DNA of 43,789 nucleotides from a bacterium ADurb.Bin157 (GCA_002070375.1 MWDD01000020.1:1-43789); one strand, 5' to 3'. Shown: positions 34,496 to 43,433, counted from the first letter of the stretch. Notes: a model not told the origin generated them from the sequence alone. Numbers and translations: made by a program.

Positions 34496-35446
34496 ATGTA
34501 CGGTTTAAAACAAAAATCTTTCAAAAATCCGGCCACAAACGCAATAGCAGGTTCCCTGCTTATTTTGAGCATGTTCATTTGGCTTATGGTTATCAGTCCC
34601 GATCACGGCGGGCTTATCAACACCGAATTGTCAGAAAACCTGCAAATCGACTTTATCAATGTGGGCGAAGGCGATGCCATACTTATAAGCACTCCAAAAG
34701 GTAAAAAGTTTTTGGTTGACGGGGGCGCCGACGCAAGCGACAAAGAAGTGGCATCAACAGGCAGAGAACGAATTCATGAAGTGTTATCGCGCAACGCAGT
34801 CAAACACTTAAACGGCATAATTGTGACACATTGGCACAACGACCATTTAACAGGCCTTATTCCGGTTGTCAAGAACACCTCGATAGATTACATTTATGAA
34901 ACTCCGGCCCGGGGAAAAGGCAAAGGGTTTGAATCTTTTGCCCAAGCCTGTGAAGCTACCAAGGTTGCGCGGCAAAAAATACACGCGGGCATGCTTTTGA
35001 ACATGGGTGATGAGCTTTTCGTTCAGATACTGCATCCTGATGAAAGCCCGCTTTCAAAAGATTATACAGACCAAAATAACGCATCGCTTGTCTTGCTGAT
35101 TCGTTACGGCCGCGTGCAAGTGCTCTTAACCGGCGACATCGAGAACGAAGGCATCAGAGAAATAATGAAATATGGCGACGGCATAAAAAGTCAAATTATC
35201 AAAATTCCAAATCACGGTTCCGACTCAGGTCTGTATGAGCCTTTTATAGAGGCTGTGAGCGCTAAGGCCGGCATAATCATGACCGGCGAAAAGAATGGAT
35301 ACGGACACCCGTCTTTGCGAAATATTTCTGCGTATGAAAAAGCCGGAACCCGCGTATACAGAACTGACAGACAGGGCAATATCCGCCTATTGGTCGGCGG
35401 CAAAGACGAAAATGATTTTAGAATAGTAGTTGACCAAAAACTGTAA
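34496..35446 (+). CDS. ComEC-type metallo-beta-lactamase domain protein
   Basis: 316 aa. N-terminal membrane helix (about 20-36), then a metallo-beta-lactamase fold with FINVGEGDAILI, FLVDGGADA and THWHNDHLTG (HxHxDH type), followed by LLTGDIE and PNHGSDSG. It matches the C-terminal domain of ComEC/Rec2 that degrades one DNA strand, but the ComEC channel domain is absent here. Similar stand-alone proteins occur widely. It directly abuts the ComEA-like gene. Confidence 0.88.
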   Translation: MYGLKQKSFKNPATNAIAGSLLILSMFIWLMVISPDHGGLINTELSENLQIDFINVGEGDAILISTPKGKKFLVDGGADASDKEVASTGRERIHEVLSRNAVKHLNGIIVTHWHNDHLTGLIPVVKNTSIDYIYETPARGKGKGFESFAQACEATKVARQKIHAGMLLNMGDELFVQILHPDESPLSKDYTDQNNASLVLLIRYGRVQVLLTGDIENEGIREIMKYGDGIKSQIIKIPNHGSDSGLYEPFIEAVSAKAGIIMTGEKNGYGHPSLRNISAYEKAGTRVYRTDRQGNIRLLVGGKDENDFRIVVDQKL

Positions 35447-35459
35447 GACCATGTTATAC
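35430..35459 (+). promoter_or_regulatory. Possible promoter of the DHH operon
   Basis: TTGACC (35430-35435), 18 bp, TTATAC (35454-35459), or TATACT with 19 bp. It overlaps the end of the previous gene. The DHH gene has SD AAAGGA. Confidence 0.4.
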
Positions 35460-35492
35460 TTTTTGGTGAATCGAAAACCGAAAGGATTATAA

Positions 35493-36911
35493 ATGGAAGC
35501 AGTAATTTTACAACAAGATTTTTCAAAAACTCAAGAGCACAGCTTACAGTGGGCTAATTTGCTCAGCGATAATGCAGGGTTACAAAAAATTATGGCAGTT
35601 ATTGAACAGCCATCAACAGCCTTGATTTTTAGCCATGACGATCCCGACGGCATAACCAGCGGGCTGATTTTTAAGCGCACCTTAGAAAAAAAAGGTTGGA
35701 AGGTTCTTCACAAAATGCCCGAAGGCTTTTTATTGCAGCCCGACCAATTAAATGCCGCGTTAGCTGAGTTTCCGCAAGCAAAGGCTATTTTCTTGTTAGA
35801 CAAAGGCACTCTGCCTCCCTACAATGATTTTGCTCAAAAATTACCCGTTTATATAATAGATCACCACCCAACAGCGGTTGTTCCCGACAAATGCGTCAGT
35901 TTTAACCCGGCGGTTCCGGCTTATGTTCAATGTTCCGCTTCGATTCTCGCTCACGGAATAGCAACGTTGGCACAAACCAGAGACGAATTTGACGATTTGT
36001 TATGTCTTATCGGTCTTAAAGGCGACTGGGCAATCGAACCGGTAACAGGTTTTATCGCTGATTTCGTCAGACCGTTTTTTGTTAACTACGGCAAAAACTT
36101 TAAGAACTTAATGACTCTTGTAAAAGAACGCCCGACCATGTTTGATGCCTCACAACGCGAATCTACATGCCTTTTATCAAGAATAAGCGAATATGTTCAC
36201 GCTTGCGGCGGCGGCGGGTTCTCATATTTTTACAATGACCGCGAAGAAAGCCTTGCAAACGTAAACCACCCCGAATGTGTGGCAAAAGCTCTCGAAGGCA
36301 TTTCCCAAAAAATAAACGAAATTAAAAACATTAAGTCGTTAGACGATTTTACCGCATTGATTTCAGAGCCTCAGCGCACTCAACTTTCAAAGATATGGAA
36401 TTACTTCTTACAAGATTGGGAAAGCGCAGATACGATGCTTGACTCATCTGCAAAGATTTTGCAGCTCGAAGACACCTCTATCTATCTCTTTGTAGGGCCA
36501 AAAGTTCCCTTATTGCCTATGATCGGGTCAATAAAACTGTTTGATTTGAAGAAAAACGGCAATGACAAGCTGGCTCAAATAATTATGGTCAGTTCGGTAA
36601 GCAGCGACTACACACACGTTTCTGTTCGCGCTACAGGCCCGAGAGTTCACTCAGGCAAATTCTGCACAGAGCTTCAAGATTCGATGCAAACCAGATTCCC
36701 GGCTCAAAAGACCTGCATCAGCGGCGGCGGCCACCCGGTTGCGGCAGAATGCACCTTTAAAACAAAAGAAGTAACCTTCTTAAATGTTTTGACAAGAGTA
36801 ACAGAAGTGTTGTCAGAAATGACTTCATTAGATGCCACCGCTGCAAAAGACAAACTTACAGACACTCAAAAAACCAGAGCGGCAAAACTTGGTTTAGAAT
36901 ATTTGAATTAA
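35493..36911 (+). CDS. DHH-family phosphoesterase (RecJ-like)
   Basis: 472 aa. Motif I SHDDPDG (47-53), motif II LLDKGT (101-106) and DHH in IIDHHPT (123-125) form the Mn-binding phosphoesterase site; the C-terminal DHHA1 signature is SGGGHPVAAEC (about 428-438). The family includes RecJ, archaeal GAN/RecJ-like exonucleases and NrnA/pAp phosphatases. The size and layout (DHH then about 250 residues then DHHA1) resemble archaeal RecJ-like nucleases. It starts a run with the 138-aa protein and the Clp1-like kinase (gaps of 11 and 3 bp). Confidence 0.9.
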   Translation: MEAVILQQDFSKTQEHSLQWANLLSDNAGLQKIMAVIEQPSTALIFSHDDPDGITSGLIFKRTLEKKGWKVLHKMPEGFLLQPDQLNAALAEFPQAKAIFLLDKGTLPPYNDFAQKLPVYIIDHHPTAVVPDKCVSFNPAVPAYVQCSASILAHGIATLAQTRDEFDDLLCLIGLKGDWAIEPVTGFIADFVRPFFVNYGKNFKNLMTLVKERPTMFDASQRESTCLLSRISEYVHACGGGGFSYFYNDREESLANVNHPECVAKALEGISQKINEIKNIKSLDDFTALISEPQRTQLSKIWNYFLQDWESADTMLDSSAKILQLEDTSIYLFVGPKVPLLPMIGSIKLFDLKKNGNDKLAQIIMVSSVSSDYTHVSVRATGPRVHSGKFCTELQDSMQTRFPAQKTCISGGGHPVAAECTFKTKEVTFLNVLTRVTEVLSEMTSLDATAAKDKLTDTQKTRAAKLGLEYLN

Positions 36912-36922
36912 AGGAAAAGTAA

Positions 36923-37339
36923 ATGTCATTTAAAGAAACAGATTTTCCGGGATTAATAACCTATTTAAAAAACTTGCTCAAAAACGAAAAAGACCCTGTT
37001 CTTTTTAAAGCACTGGTAGAGCAGCTTGTAGAAATGTATGACCAACTTCCGATATACCCCGGCATAGTAAACATGTGCATAGGGCAAGCGGCTAAAGCGG
37101 CCGACGCCAAAGCTCTCGAAGTGGGTCAGCAAGTTTCTCTAAAAGTAGATGAGGACAGTATTTCGGGAGTAGTTAAATCAAAAACCCCGAAAGGGTTGGT
37201 TCTTAAAAACGCCACTATCGCAACTCTCGATGATGAATTTGAGGTTGAGTTTCGCGAAATAACCAAAGCAACCGTTATCAACAAAAATGTTGTTAAAGAA
37301 TTGTGGCCGTCTCTCGTTTTTGATAAGGAGAAAAAGTAA
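36923..37339 (+). CDS. Small protein of unknown function, in DHH-Clp1 operon
   Basis: 138 aa. The N-terminal half is helical (about 1-60) with the motif LVEMYDQLPIYPGIVNMCIG; the C-terminal half is beta-rich (LEVGQQVSLKVDEDSISGVV, KGLVLKNATIATLDDEF), resembling an SH3-like or Sm-like barrel. I do not recognise it. SD AAAGGA in the 11-bp gap after the DHH gene, then 3 bp before the kinase gene, implies a protein that works with both. Confidence 0.75.
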   Translation: MSFKETDFPGLITYLKNLLKNEKDPVLFKALVEQLVEMYDQLPIYPGIVNMCIGQAAKAADAKALEVGQQVSLKVDEDSISGVVKSKTPKGLVLKNATIATLDDEFEVEFREITKATVINKNVVKELWPSLVFDKEKK

Positions 37340-37342
37340 CAG

Positions 37343-38596
37343 ATGAAACAAATTATTAAAAAAGACGAATTCTACCTAATCGAAGGCCCGGCCGAAATAA
37401 AAGTCACCGAAGGTTCAATAGAAGTAATTGCCGCCGAAGTTAAGTGCGGTAAATCTGTCAAGGTTCCTGTGGGCAAAAAAATACCGGTATTGGCTCTTGA
37501 AAATTCTTCTCTCGAAATCGAGGCGAAAGAAAACGCAGTTTCAAAAATGGAAGGCAGCTCTATTCCGGCCGAATGGGATATCCTTGCAAATAATATTGCA
37601 GCAGAAAAAAAAGAAGGCGAGCTTTATAAAGTAGTTGTTCTTGGCGAAGTAGACACAGGCAAAACCTTTTTCAGCACTTATCTTGCTAACAGACTAATGC
37701 AAAAAATAGGCAAAACAGCCATATTAGACTGTGACACAGGCCAATCTGACATCGGCTGCCCCGGAACTTTCGGAATGCTTGTTTTAAATAATCCCGAAAT
37801 ATTTTTAACTGAAATCGAACCGACTCACATGTATCTTGTCGGCGCTCATTCTTCAGGACTGCACTTTGTTCCGGCTTTAACAGGCTTAGTCGACATGCTC
37901 AAAAAAGCAGAAAAAGAAGCTGACTGCCTTATAATCGATACTACCGGTTGGGTTCAGTTTGACGGCGGCAGAGCAATAAAAAAAGCAAAACTTGATATGG
38001 TTGAACCTCACAAAGTAGTGCTTATGCAAAGATCAACAGAGCTTGAGCATCTTGTAAAGCATCTTCCCGCCAATAAAGTGGTCAGGCTTCCGGTTTCTAA
38101 AAAAGCCAGTTCAACAAGCCAAATGGACAGAAAAGAATTGCGCGAGCTTGTGAGCAGAAGGTATTTTAAAGACACCAAAATATTTGAAATACCTTTTGAG
38201 CAATTATTCACCGACCGATGTTTTTTCAAAACCGGCAAACGTATTGAGTTAGACGGCACTTTATGGGCCGAAAAGCTTTCGGGCTTTGAAGGAACTCTTG
38301 TCGTAACTTCCGGGCCGATCATGCCTGAAATGCAAAGTTCTTGGCCAAAAGATCTTGGCATGATACGCAATTTCATAGTCGGCAGTGAAATTGGTCTTAT
38401 GTGCGCCCTGTTAGACGAAAATCAGAATGTTTTGGCAATCGCCAGACTTGAAGAAATGGACTTTTTGAACGACAAATTCAGAATCCGTTCAAATTATAAA
38501 GGTGACTTAAATTCCGTAAAAGGTATTCAATTCGCTTCACTCAAAATCACAGAGACCGGTAATGAAGCAGGTTTCTTGGAACCGGGCTCATTCTAA
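37343..38596 (+). CDS. Clp1/Grc3-like polynucleotide 5'-hydroxyl kinase
   Basis: 417 aa. An N-terminal beta-domain (about 1-75) resembles the Clp1 N-terminal domain. Walker A is GEVDTGKT (101-108), then DCDTGQSDIGCPG (129-141), the Clp1/Grc3 Walker-B-like signature, and DTTGWVQFDGG in place of the lid region. C-terminal beta-domain from about 290. Clp1, Nol9/Grc3 and archaeal homologues phosphorylate 5'-OH ends of RNA; bacterial members are sparse and mostly unstudied. With a DHH nuclease beside it, an RNA-end repair or processing role is a fair inference. Confidence 0.82.
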   Translation: MKQIIKKDEFYLIEGPAEIKVTEGSIEVIAAEVKCGKSVKVPVGKKIPVLALENSSLEIEAKENAVSKMEGSSIPAEWDILANNIAAEKKEGELYKVVVLGEVDTGKTFFSTYLANRLMQKIGKTAILDCDTGQSDIGCPGTFGMLVLNNPEIFLTEIEPTHMYLVGAHSSGLHFVPALTGLVDMLKKAEKEADCLIIDTTGWVQFDGGRAIKKAKLDMVEPHKVVLMQRSTELEHLVKHLPANKVVRLPVSKKASSTSQMDRKELRELVSRRYFKDTKIFEIPFEQLFTDRCFFKTGKRIELDGTLWAEKLSGFEGTLVVTSGPIMPEMQSSWPKDLGMIRNFIVGSEIGLMCALLDENQNVLAIARLEEMDFLNDKFRIRSNYKGDLNSVKGIQFASLKITETGNEAGFLEPGSF

Positions 38597-38614
38597 AACC
38601 CTGTATTATTCAGT

Positions 38615-38649
38615 AAGTCTGAGCATGTGAAATGCCCAGACTTTTTTTT
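38615..38649 (+). terminator. Terminator after the Clp1-like gene
   Basis: AAGTCTG (38615-38621) pairs with CAGACTT (38637-38643), with GCAT/ATGC inside, and a run of T (38642-38649) follows. Confidence 0.88.
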
Positions 38650-38669
38650 GCACATTTTCATTTTAGATA

Positions 38670-38698
38670 TTTTCAAAAAAAGAATTATATGATATAAT
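38670..38698 (+). promoter_or_regulatory. Promoter of the SPASM protein gene
   Basis: TTTTCA (38670-38675), 17 bp ending TGA, TATAAT (38693-38698), an extended -10. The 5' leader is about 85 nt, with SD AGAGAG before ATG 38789. Confidence 0.65.
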
Positions 38699-38788
38699 TT
38701 AAGTGAGAGAAGAGATTAAGAAAAGTGTGTGTTGTTACAAACAAGATAAACAATTATATAATAAATATCTTGCCCACAGAGAGATACA

Positions 38789-39784
38789 ATGAAATACTAC
38801 CAAGATACTGCCTTTAGTCAGTTGCATGCAACTATTAACGGCAACAGCAGCGTAAACTGTCCCGAAAAGTTGTATATAAATCTTGTTTGCCGAAAGCATT
38901 GCGACCCGCTTTCGGCAAACGCGCCCGACAAACAAATGCCATTGGCTGTTTTTAAGGGTTTAATTGACGGAACAGCTCAGTACGTAAAAAACTACGCTTT
39001 GGCTATCGGAGGCGAAGCTCTTTTCCTGAAAGACTTTGAAAAACGCCTATTGCATATCCGACAAAACAAATTGTCAAATGCAACAATTGACTTGCATACC
39101 TTCGGAGAAGCTCTTACTCCCGATAACATTAGCCTGTTGCGCGACAATTCGGTAAAAGTAAACGTTTCTTTTTGCTCCCCAACCAATAATTTACACACAA
39201 AAATAAGCGGCAAATCAAACTTCGTAAATATTTGTGAAAACTTACAAAAATTGGCATCAGCTTACAATAACGTTGATATTTCCTATACTCCGGCGTTATA
39301 TGTAAGAATACATAAATTAAACCAAAATAAATTGTTGGCCATGACACGCTTGGCAAAAGAACTCGGAATAAAAAGAATAGGTTTTTGGCTGTTAAATAAT
39401 CCTACTTATAAAGCAGCTGTTTCATCAAAAGCACTCAGAAACGAACTTGAAGAAGTATACAGATTCATGGACAAATCAGGCATGCTTTTGTGGTTGTACC
39501 CCCTAAGAGTGGGCAATCATGTATTTAGCGGCACTCAATATCGCCCTGTTTCCAATTATATCTTGAACACAAATTGCTGTGCGCCTGTAGTAAGCTCAAC
39601 GGTAGACTACAACGGCGACGTTTATACTTGCCATGAGCGAAGTATTTATATAGACAACATCAACAACAACTCATTCATTGATATTTGGCGCGGGCAACGT
39701 TATGAATATATGCGCAATATAGTAAACGCTCCCGAGCATATGCCCGAAAAATGCAAAACTTGCCAATGGGCAAACCGTAAATAA
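38789..39784 (+). CDS. SPASM-domain protein with incomplete radical SAM motif
   Basis: 331 aa. The layout is that of a radical SAM/SPASM enzyme: an N-terminal strand and cluster region, a barrel (LAIGGEALFLKDFEK, ATIDLHTFGEAL) and a C-terminal SPASM-like Cys set (CCAP, DVYTC, CKTC). The cluster site should read C-x3-C-x2-C but reads CRKHCDPL: Cys34 and Cys38 are present and the third position is Leu41. The codon for Leu41 lies in a perfect palindrome (38885-38920). Such a protein would not bind the usual 4Fe-4S/SAM cluster, unless another Cys replaces it. Own promoter, no partner gene; 43 bp separate it from oleA. Confidence 0.8.
   Translation: MKYYQDTAFSQLHATINGNSSVNCPEKLYINLVCRKHCDPLSANAPDKQMPLAVFKGLIDGTAQYVKNYALAIGGEALFLKDFEKRLLHIRQNKLSNATIDLHTFGEALTPDNISLLRDNSVKVNVSFCSPTNNLHTKISGKSNFVNICENLQKLASAYNNVDISYTPALYVRIHKLNQNKLLAMTRLAKELGIKRIGFWLLNNPTYKAAVSSKALRNELEEVYRFMDKSGMLLWLYPLRVGNHVFSGTQYRPVSNYILNTNCCAPVVSSTVDYNGDVYTCHERSIYIDNINNNSFIDIWRGQRYEYMRNIVNAPEHMPEKCKTCQWANRK
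38885..38920. repeat. Perfect 13-bp inverted repeat inside the SPASM gene
   Basis: GTTTGCCGAAAGC (38885-38897) and GCTTTCGGCAAAC (38908-38920) around a 10-nt loop, spanning codons 33-44. The left arm encodes Cys34 and the right arm holds the codon (CTT) where the third cluster Cys is expected. Confidence 0.85.
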
Positions 39785-39789
39785 TTTTG

Positions 39790-39818
39790 TTGAATTTGTA
39801 CCCGTTCTCTGATAGACT
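39790..39818 (+). promoter_or_regulatory. Promoter predicting a leaderless oleA mRNA
   Basis: TTGAAT (39790-39795), 17 bp, TAGACT (39813-39818). A start 7 nt downstream is 3 nt before ATG 39828, and no SD is visible there. Confidence 0.5.
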
Positions 39819-39827
39819 TTTTGGGCT

Positions 39828-40868
39828 ATGAAATTTACAAAAGTATTTCTTGAAGCTATAGGTTATGAGCTTCCTCAGCATATAGTAACATCTGTCTGGA
39901 TAGAAGAACAGCTTAGTGCGTTGTACAGAAAGCTATACCTTCATCCCGGGCAGCTCGAGGCTCTAACCGGAGTAAGAGAGCGCCGTTGGTGGAACACGGG
40001 GCACATCAATGCTGTTGAGGCCGCAAAAGCTGCCAAACGCGCATTGGCCGAGACCGATGTTCCGGCCGAAGATATTGGCGCCGTAATATATGGCTCTGTC
40101 TGTCGCGACAATTTTGAACCCGCGACGGCATGTCAGGTTGCCACAGAGCTTAAGGTAAAACCCAACACAGTTATACACGATGTCACCAATGCGTGTTTAG
40201 GCACTATGACAGCAATCGTAGATGTGGCAAACCGCATCGAGTTAGGGCAAATCAAAGCGGGCATTGTGGTGGCCTGTGAGACAGCTCGCGACATAACCCA
40301 GATAATGATTCAAAGAATGCTCGAAGAAGGCACGATGGAATTCTTCAAACAAGCTATGGCCACCATGACAGGCGGGTCGGGCGCTGTTGGCATCGTTTTA
40401 TCAGACGGCACATACGGCCAAAAAGGCCCCCGTCTCGTTGGCGGAGTGACGATGGGCGCACCCGAGCATTACGCCATGTGCAGATGGGGAGCCGACAAAC
40501 GAATTCCCGCCCGTGCACCTCAAATGATGGAAACAAATGCGATTGGAATGCTCAGACATGGCGGCGAGCTCATACGAAAAGTCGGCGACGCTTTTTTCAA
40601 AGAACTCAACTGGAAAAGAGAAGAACTTGATAAAATTATCTCACATCAAGTCGCCGCTTCAAATCGCGATGCTATTATAAATAATTTGGGTTTAACCCTC
40701 GACAAAGATTTTTCGACATTTCAATTTTTAGGGAATATGGGTACGGTTTCTTTGCCTGTCACAGCTGCCATTGCAGAAGAACGAGGTTTTTTAGAAAAAA
40801 ATCAAAAAGTTGGTTTTATCGGAATCGGCAGCGGCCTTAACAGTATGATGCTTGGCTGGGAGTGGTAA
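39828..40868 (+). CDS. oleA: OleA, fatty acyl-CoA condensing thiolase-fold enzyme
   Basis: 346 aa thiolase-superfamily enzyme that joins two fatty acyl-CoAs head to head into a 2-alkyl-3-ketoacid, the first step of olefin synthesis. The catalytic triad is Cys123 (DVTNACLG), His273 (ISHQVA) and Asn303 (LGNMGTVS). It resembles FabH-type ketoacyl synthases, but the oleBCD neighbours settle the call. No SD precedes ATG 39828. The stop lies 5 bp before oleB, and GGGAGTGG at the oleA end serves oleB. Confidence 0.92.
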   Translation: MKFTKVFLEAIGYELPQHIVTSVWIEEQLSALYRKLYLHPGQLEALTGVRERRWWNTGHINAVEAAKAAKRALAETDVPAEDIGAVIYGSVCRDNFEPATACQVATELKVKPNTVIHDVTNACLGTMTAIVDVANRIELGQIKAGIVVACETARDITQIMIQRMLEEGTMEFFKQAMATMTGGSGAVGIVLSDGTYGQKGPRLVGGVTMGAPEHYAMCRWGADKRIPARAPQMMETNAIGMLRHGGELIRKVGDAFFKELNWKREELDKIISHQVAASNRDAIINNLGLTLDKDFSTFQFLGNMGTVSLPVTAAIAEERGFLEKNQKVGFIGIGSGLNSMMLGWEW

Positions 40869-40872
40869 TAAA

Positions 40873-41760
40873 ATGGCTTTTATAAAAGAAAACTATAAAG
40901 AAGAATATCCTTTTAAGAGTAACTATTTTACTCACAAATCGGGCTTGATGCAGCATTACGTGGACGAAGGCAACGGGCAGCCCTTTTTAATGGTGCACGG
41001 AAATCCGTCTTGGTCATTTTTATATCGCGACATGATCAAATCATTTATGGGCGATTACAGGTGTATTGCTCCCGACCATATTGGCTGCGGCTTATCAGAA
41101 AAGCCCGAGAACACTGTGTTTCCTTATACATTAAAAGCTCACATTGACAATCTCGAAGCTTTAATAGACTCTTTAAATCTTACTCAGCCGTTGGTTATAG
41201 CAGTTCATGATTGGGGCGGAGCCATAGGTATGGGTTATGCGGTAAGACACCCCGAAAAAGTGTCTAAACTTGTTATTTTGAATACAGCCGCATTCAGGCT
41301 TCCAAACGGATGCGCTTTTCCTTGGCCGATTTGGGCATTCAGACACACTGAAATTGGCCCCGAACTTAACAGAAAACTTAATGCCTTCTCTTTTATTGCA
41401 AGCTTAACTTGCAGCATAAAAGGTATGTCTAAAAAAATCAGAGACGGCTTTGTAGCGCCTTACGACAGCCCACAAAACAGAGTAGCTACCACAGAGTTTG
41501 TTTTGGATATTCCCTTAAATCCCGGCGACCGCTCTTACGAAGAACTTCTTAAAACAGAAAACGGTCTCGAAACACTTAAAGAAAAGCCTATGATTATTTG
41601 TTTCGGCAGACGCGATTTTTGTTTTAACCGACATTTTTATAACGAATGGGTAAAGAGATTTCCTTGCGCCGAGAAGCACACTTATAATGCCGGGCACTAC
41701 TTACTTGAAGATGCGGGCGACGAAATATTTAAAACTGTCAAATGTTTTCTTGAAAGGTGA
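40873..41760 (+). CDS. oleB: OleB, alpha/beta-hydrolase beta-lactone decarboxylase
   Basis: 295 aa from ATG 40873 (GGGAGTGG upstream). Haloalkane-dehalogenase-like fold: HGNPSWSF oxyanion loop (43-50), nucleophile Asp113 (VHDWGGAIGMG) and catalytic His in AGHYLLEDAGD near the C-terminus. OleB removes CO2 from the beta-lactone made by OleC to give the cis-olefin. The stop overlaps a GTG of oleC, but oleC most likely begins a little later. Confidence 0.92.
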   Translation: MAFIKENYKEEYPFKSNYFTHKSGLMQHYVDEGNGQPFLMVHGNPSWSFLYRDMIKSFMGDYRCIAPDHIGCGLSEKPENTVFPYTLKAHIDNLEALIDSLNLTQPLVIAVHDWGGAIGMGYAVRHPEKVSKLVILNTAAFRLPNGCAFPWPIWAFRHTEIGPELNRKLNAFSFIASLTCSIKGMSKKIRDGFVAPYDSPQNRVATTEFVLDIPLNPGDRSYEELLKTENGLETLKEKPMIICFGRRDFCFNRHFYNEWVKRFPCAEKHTYNAGHYLLEDAGDEIFKTVKCFLER

Positions 41761-41765
41761 GTGTA

Positions 41766-43433
41766 ATGCAAAACGTGAACAGCACGGCGAATATTTATAA
41801 TTTTATAAGTAAGAACGCACAAAAAACACCCCATAAACGCGCTGTCGTAGTGCCGTCAGGTCGTGACAAGTATGGTCACCGTGCTTATACCTCTTTAACT
41901 TTTAAACAGCTCAATGACGAAATTAACCGCTTTGCTCGCGGATTTAACAAGATCGGTATTAAAAAGGGCACCAAAGCGGTAGTTATGATAACACCGAGCC
42001 TTGAGTTTTATATTACTTTTTTTGCGCTCTCAAAACTTGGCGCCATAATGGTAATGATAGACCCCGGAATCGGTTTAAAGAGTCTGAAACAGTGCATAGC
42101 CGAGGCTGAACCCGAGGCTTTTATCGGCATAACAAAGGCTCATATTGCTCGTGTTTTGTTCAGATGGTCGCCGCAGACGATTAAAATAAACGTAACGCTA
42201 GGCCCAAAACTCTTTTGGGGTGGACATCGTTTTTATGATTTAAGAGACTCTGACAATAGCGAGTTTCCGACCGAAAACATGCATCCTGACGAAATGTCGG
42301 CACTCATGTTCACATCAGGCAGCACCGGAATTTCAAAAGGCGTTGTCTACACTCAAGGCGTATTGACAAATCAGGTAGAATACATTCGGGAGCTTTACAA
42401 TCTTGGTTCAGACGACGTTGATTTGGCGACATTTCCGCTTTTTGGGTTATTTGACGTCAGTTTAGGCATGACTGCTGTCATTCCCGACATGGACGCCACA
42501 AAACCGGGTAAGGCAAACCCCGCTTATTTAGTTGAAGCAATCGAAGATAACGGGATAACCTCGATATTCGGTTCACCCGCATTGGTAGATAATTTAAGCC
42601 GTTACGGCGAAGAAAACAAAATTAAGCTGCCTTCTGTGAGAAATGTTATATCTTGCGGGGCCCCTGCGCGAAATGACATCTTACAGCGATTTAGCAATAT
42701 GCTCAACGAAGGAGTAAAGATCCACACTCCTTACGGAGCAACCGAAGCATTGCCGGTAGCCTCAATCGACAGCATAACCATTTTAAACGAAACCGCCGCC
42801 GAAACAGACTCGGGAAAAGGCACCTGTGTTGGTTTTCCCGACAAGCATGTTCAGGTAAAAATCGTCAAAATAACTGATGAACCCATTGAAGAATGGTCTG
42901 ACTCTTATCTTGTTGAAAAGGGGACGATAGGCGAAATTATTGCAAAAGGGCCTATAGTCACCAAGGAATATTTTAAAAGACCTCAAAACACCAAGTTGGC
43001 CAAGATCAAGCAAGGCGACCAAATATGGCACCGAATGGGCGATGTTGGGCATTTTGACGACAAAGGGCGCTTGTGGTTTTGCGGAAGGAAGTCACATAGG
43101 GTCGAAACCGAACAGGGGCCCATGTTCACTATTCCATGCGAAAGAATATTCAACCAACACCCAAAAGTGTTCAGAACGGCTTTGGTCGGAGTCGGCGAAA
43201 AAGGCAAACAGGTTCCCGTTATATGTGTTGAATTAGAAAAAAGTATTTCTGACATTGACGCTAAAGTTATATTCAAAGAGCTTGCCGAATTAGGTTCAAA
43301 ATACGAACACACCGCGTCTATAAAGAACTTTTTAATACATCAGGGCTTTCCGGTCGACATACGCCATAACGCAAAAATTGGTCGCGAACTTCTTGCAGAA
43401 TGGGCAGCAGAAACTTTGAGGGGCAGAATATGA
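41766..43433 (+). CDS. oleC: OleC, AMP-dependent beta-lactone synthetase
   Basis: 555 aa from ATG 41766, with AAGGTGAG upstream. ANL superfamily: P-loop FTSGSTGISKGVVYTQG, the A5 region PYGATEALPVAS and the hinge GDVGHFDDKGRLWFCGRKS. It activates the 2-alkyl-3-hydroxyacid from OleD and closes the beta-lactone. The ATGA overlap with oleD indicates coupled translation. OleB, OleC and OleD are known to form a multi-enzyme assembly. Confidence 0.93.
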   Translation: MQNVNSTANIYNFISKNAQKTPHKRAVVVPSGRDKYGHRAYTSLTFKQLNDEINRFARGFNKIGIKKGTKAVVMITPSLEFYITFFALSKLGAIMVMIDPGIGLKSLKQCIAEAEPEAFIGITKAHIARVLFRWSPQTIKINVTLGPKLFWGGHRFYDLRDSDNSEFPTENMHPDEMSALMFTSGSTGISKGVVYTQGVLTNQVEYIRELYNLGSDDVDLATFPLFGLFDVSLGMTAVIPDMDATKPGKANPAYLVEAIEDNGITSIFGSPALVDNLSRYGEENKIKLPSVRNVISCGAPARNDILQRFSNMLNEGVKIHTPYGATEALPVASIDSITILNETAAETDSGKGTCVGFPDKHVQVKIVKITDEPIEEWSDSYLVEKGTIGEIIAKGPIVTKEYFKRPQNTKLAKIKQGDQIWHRMGDVGHFDDKGRLWFCGRKSHRVETEQGPMFTIPCERIFNQHPKVFRTALVGVGEKGKQVPVICVELEKSISDIDAKVIFKELAELGSKYEHTASIKNFLIHQGFPVDIRHNAKIGRELLAEWAAETLRGRI

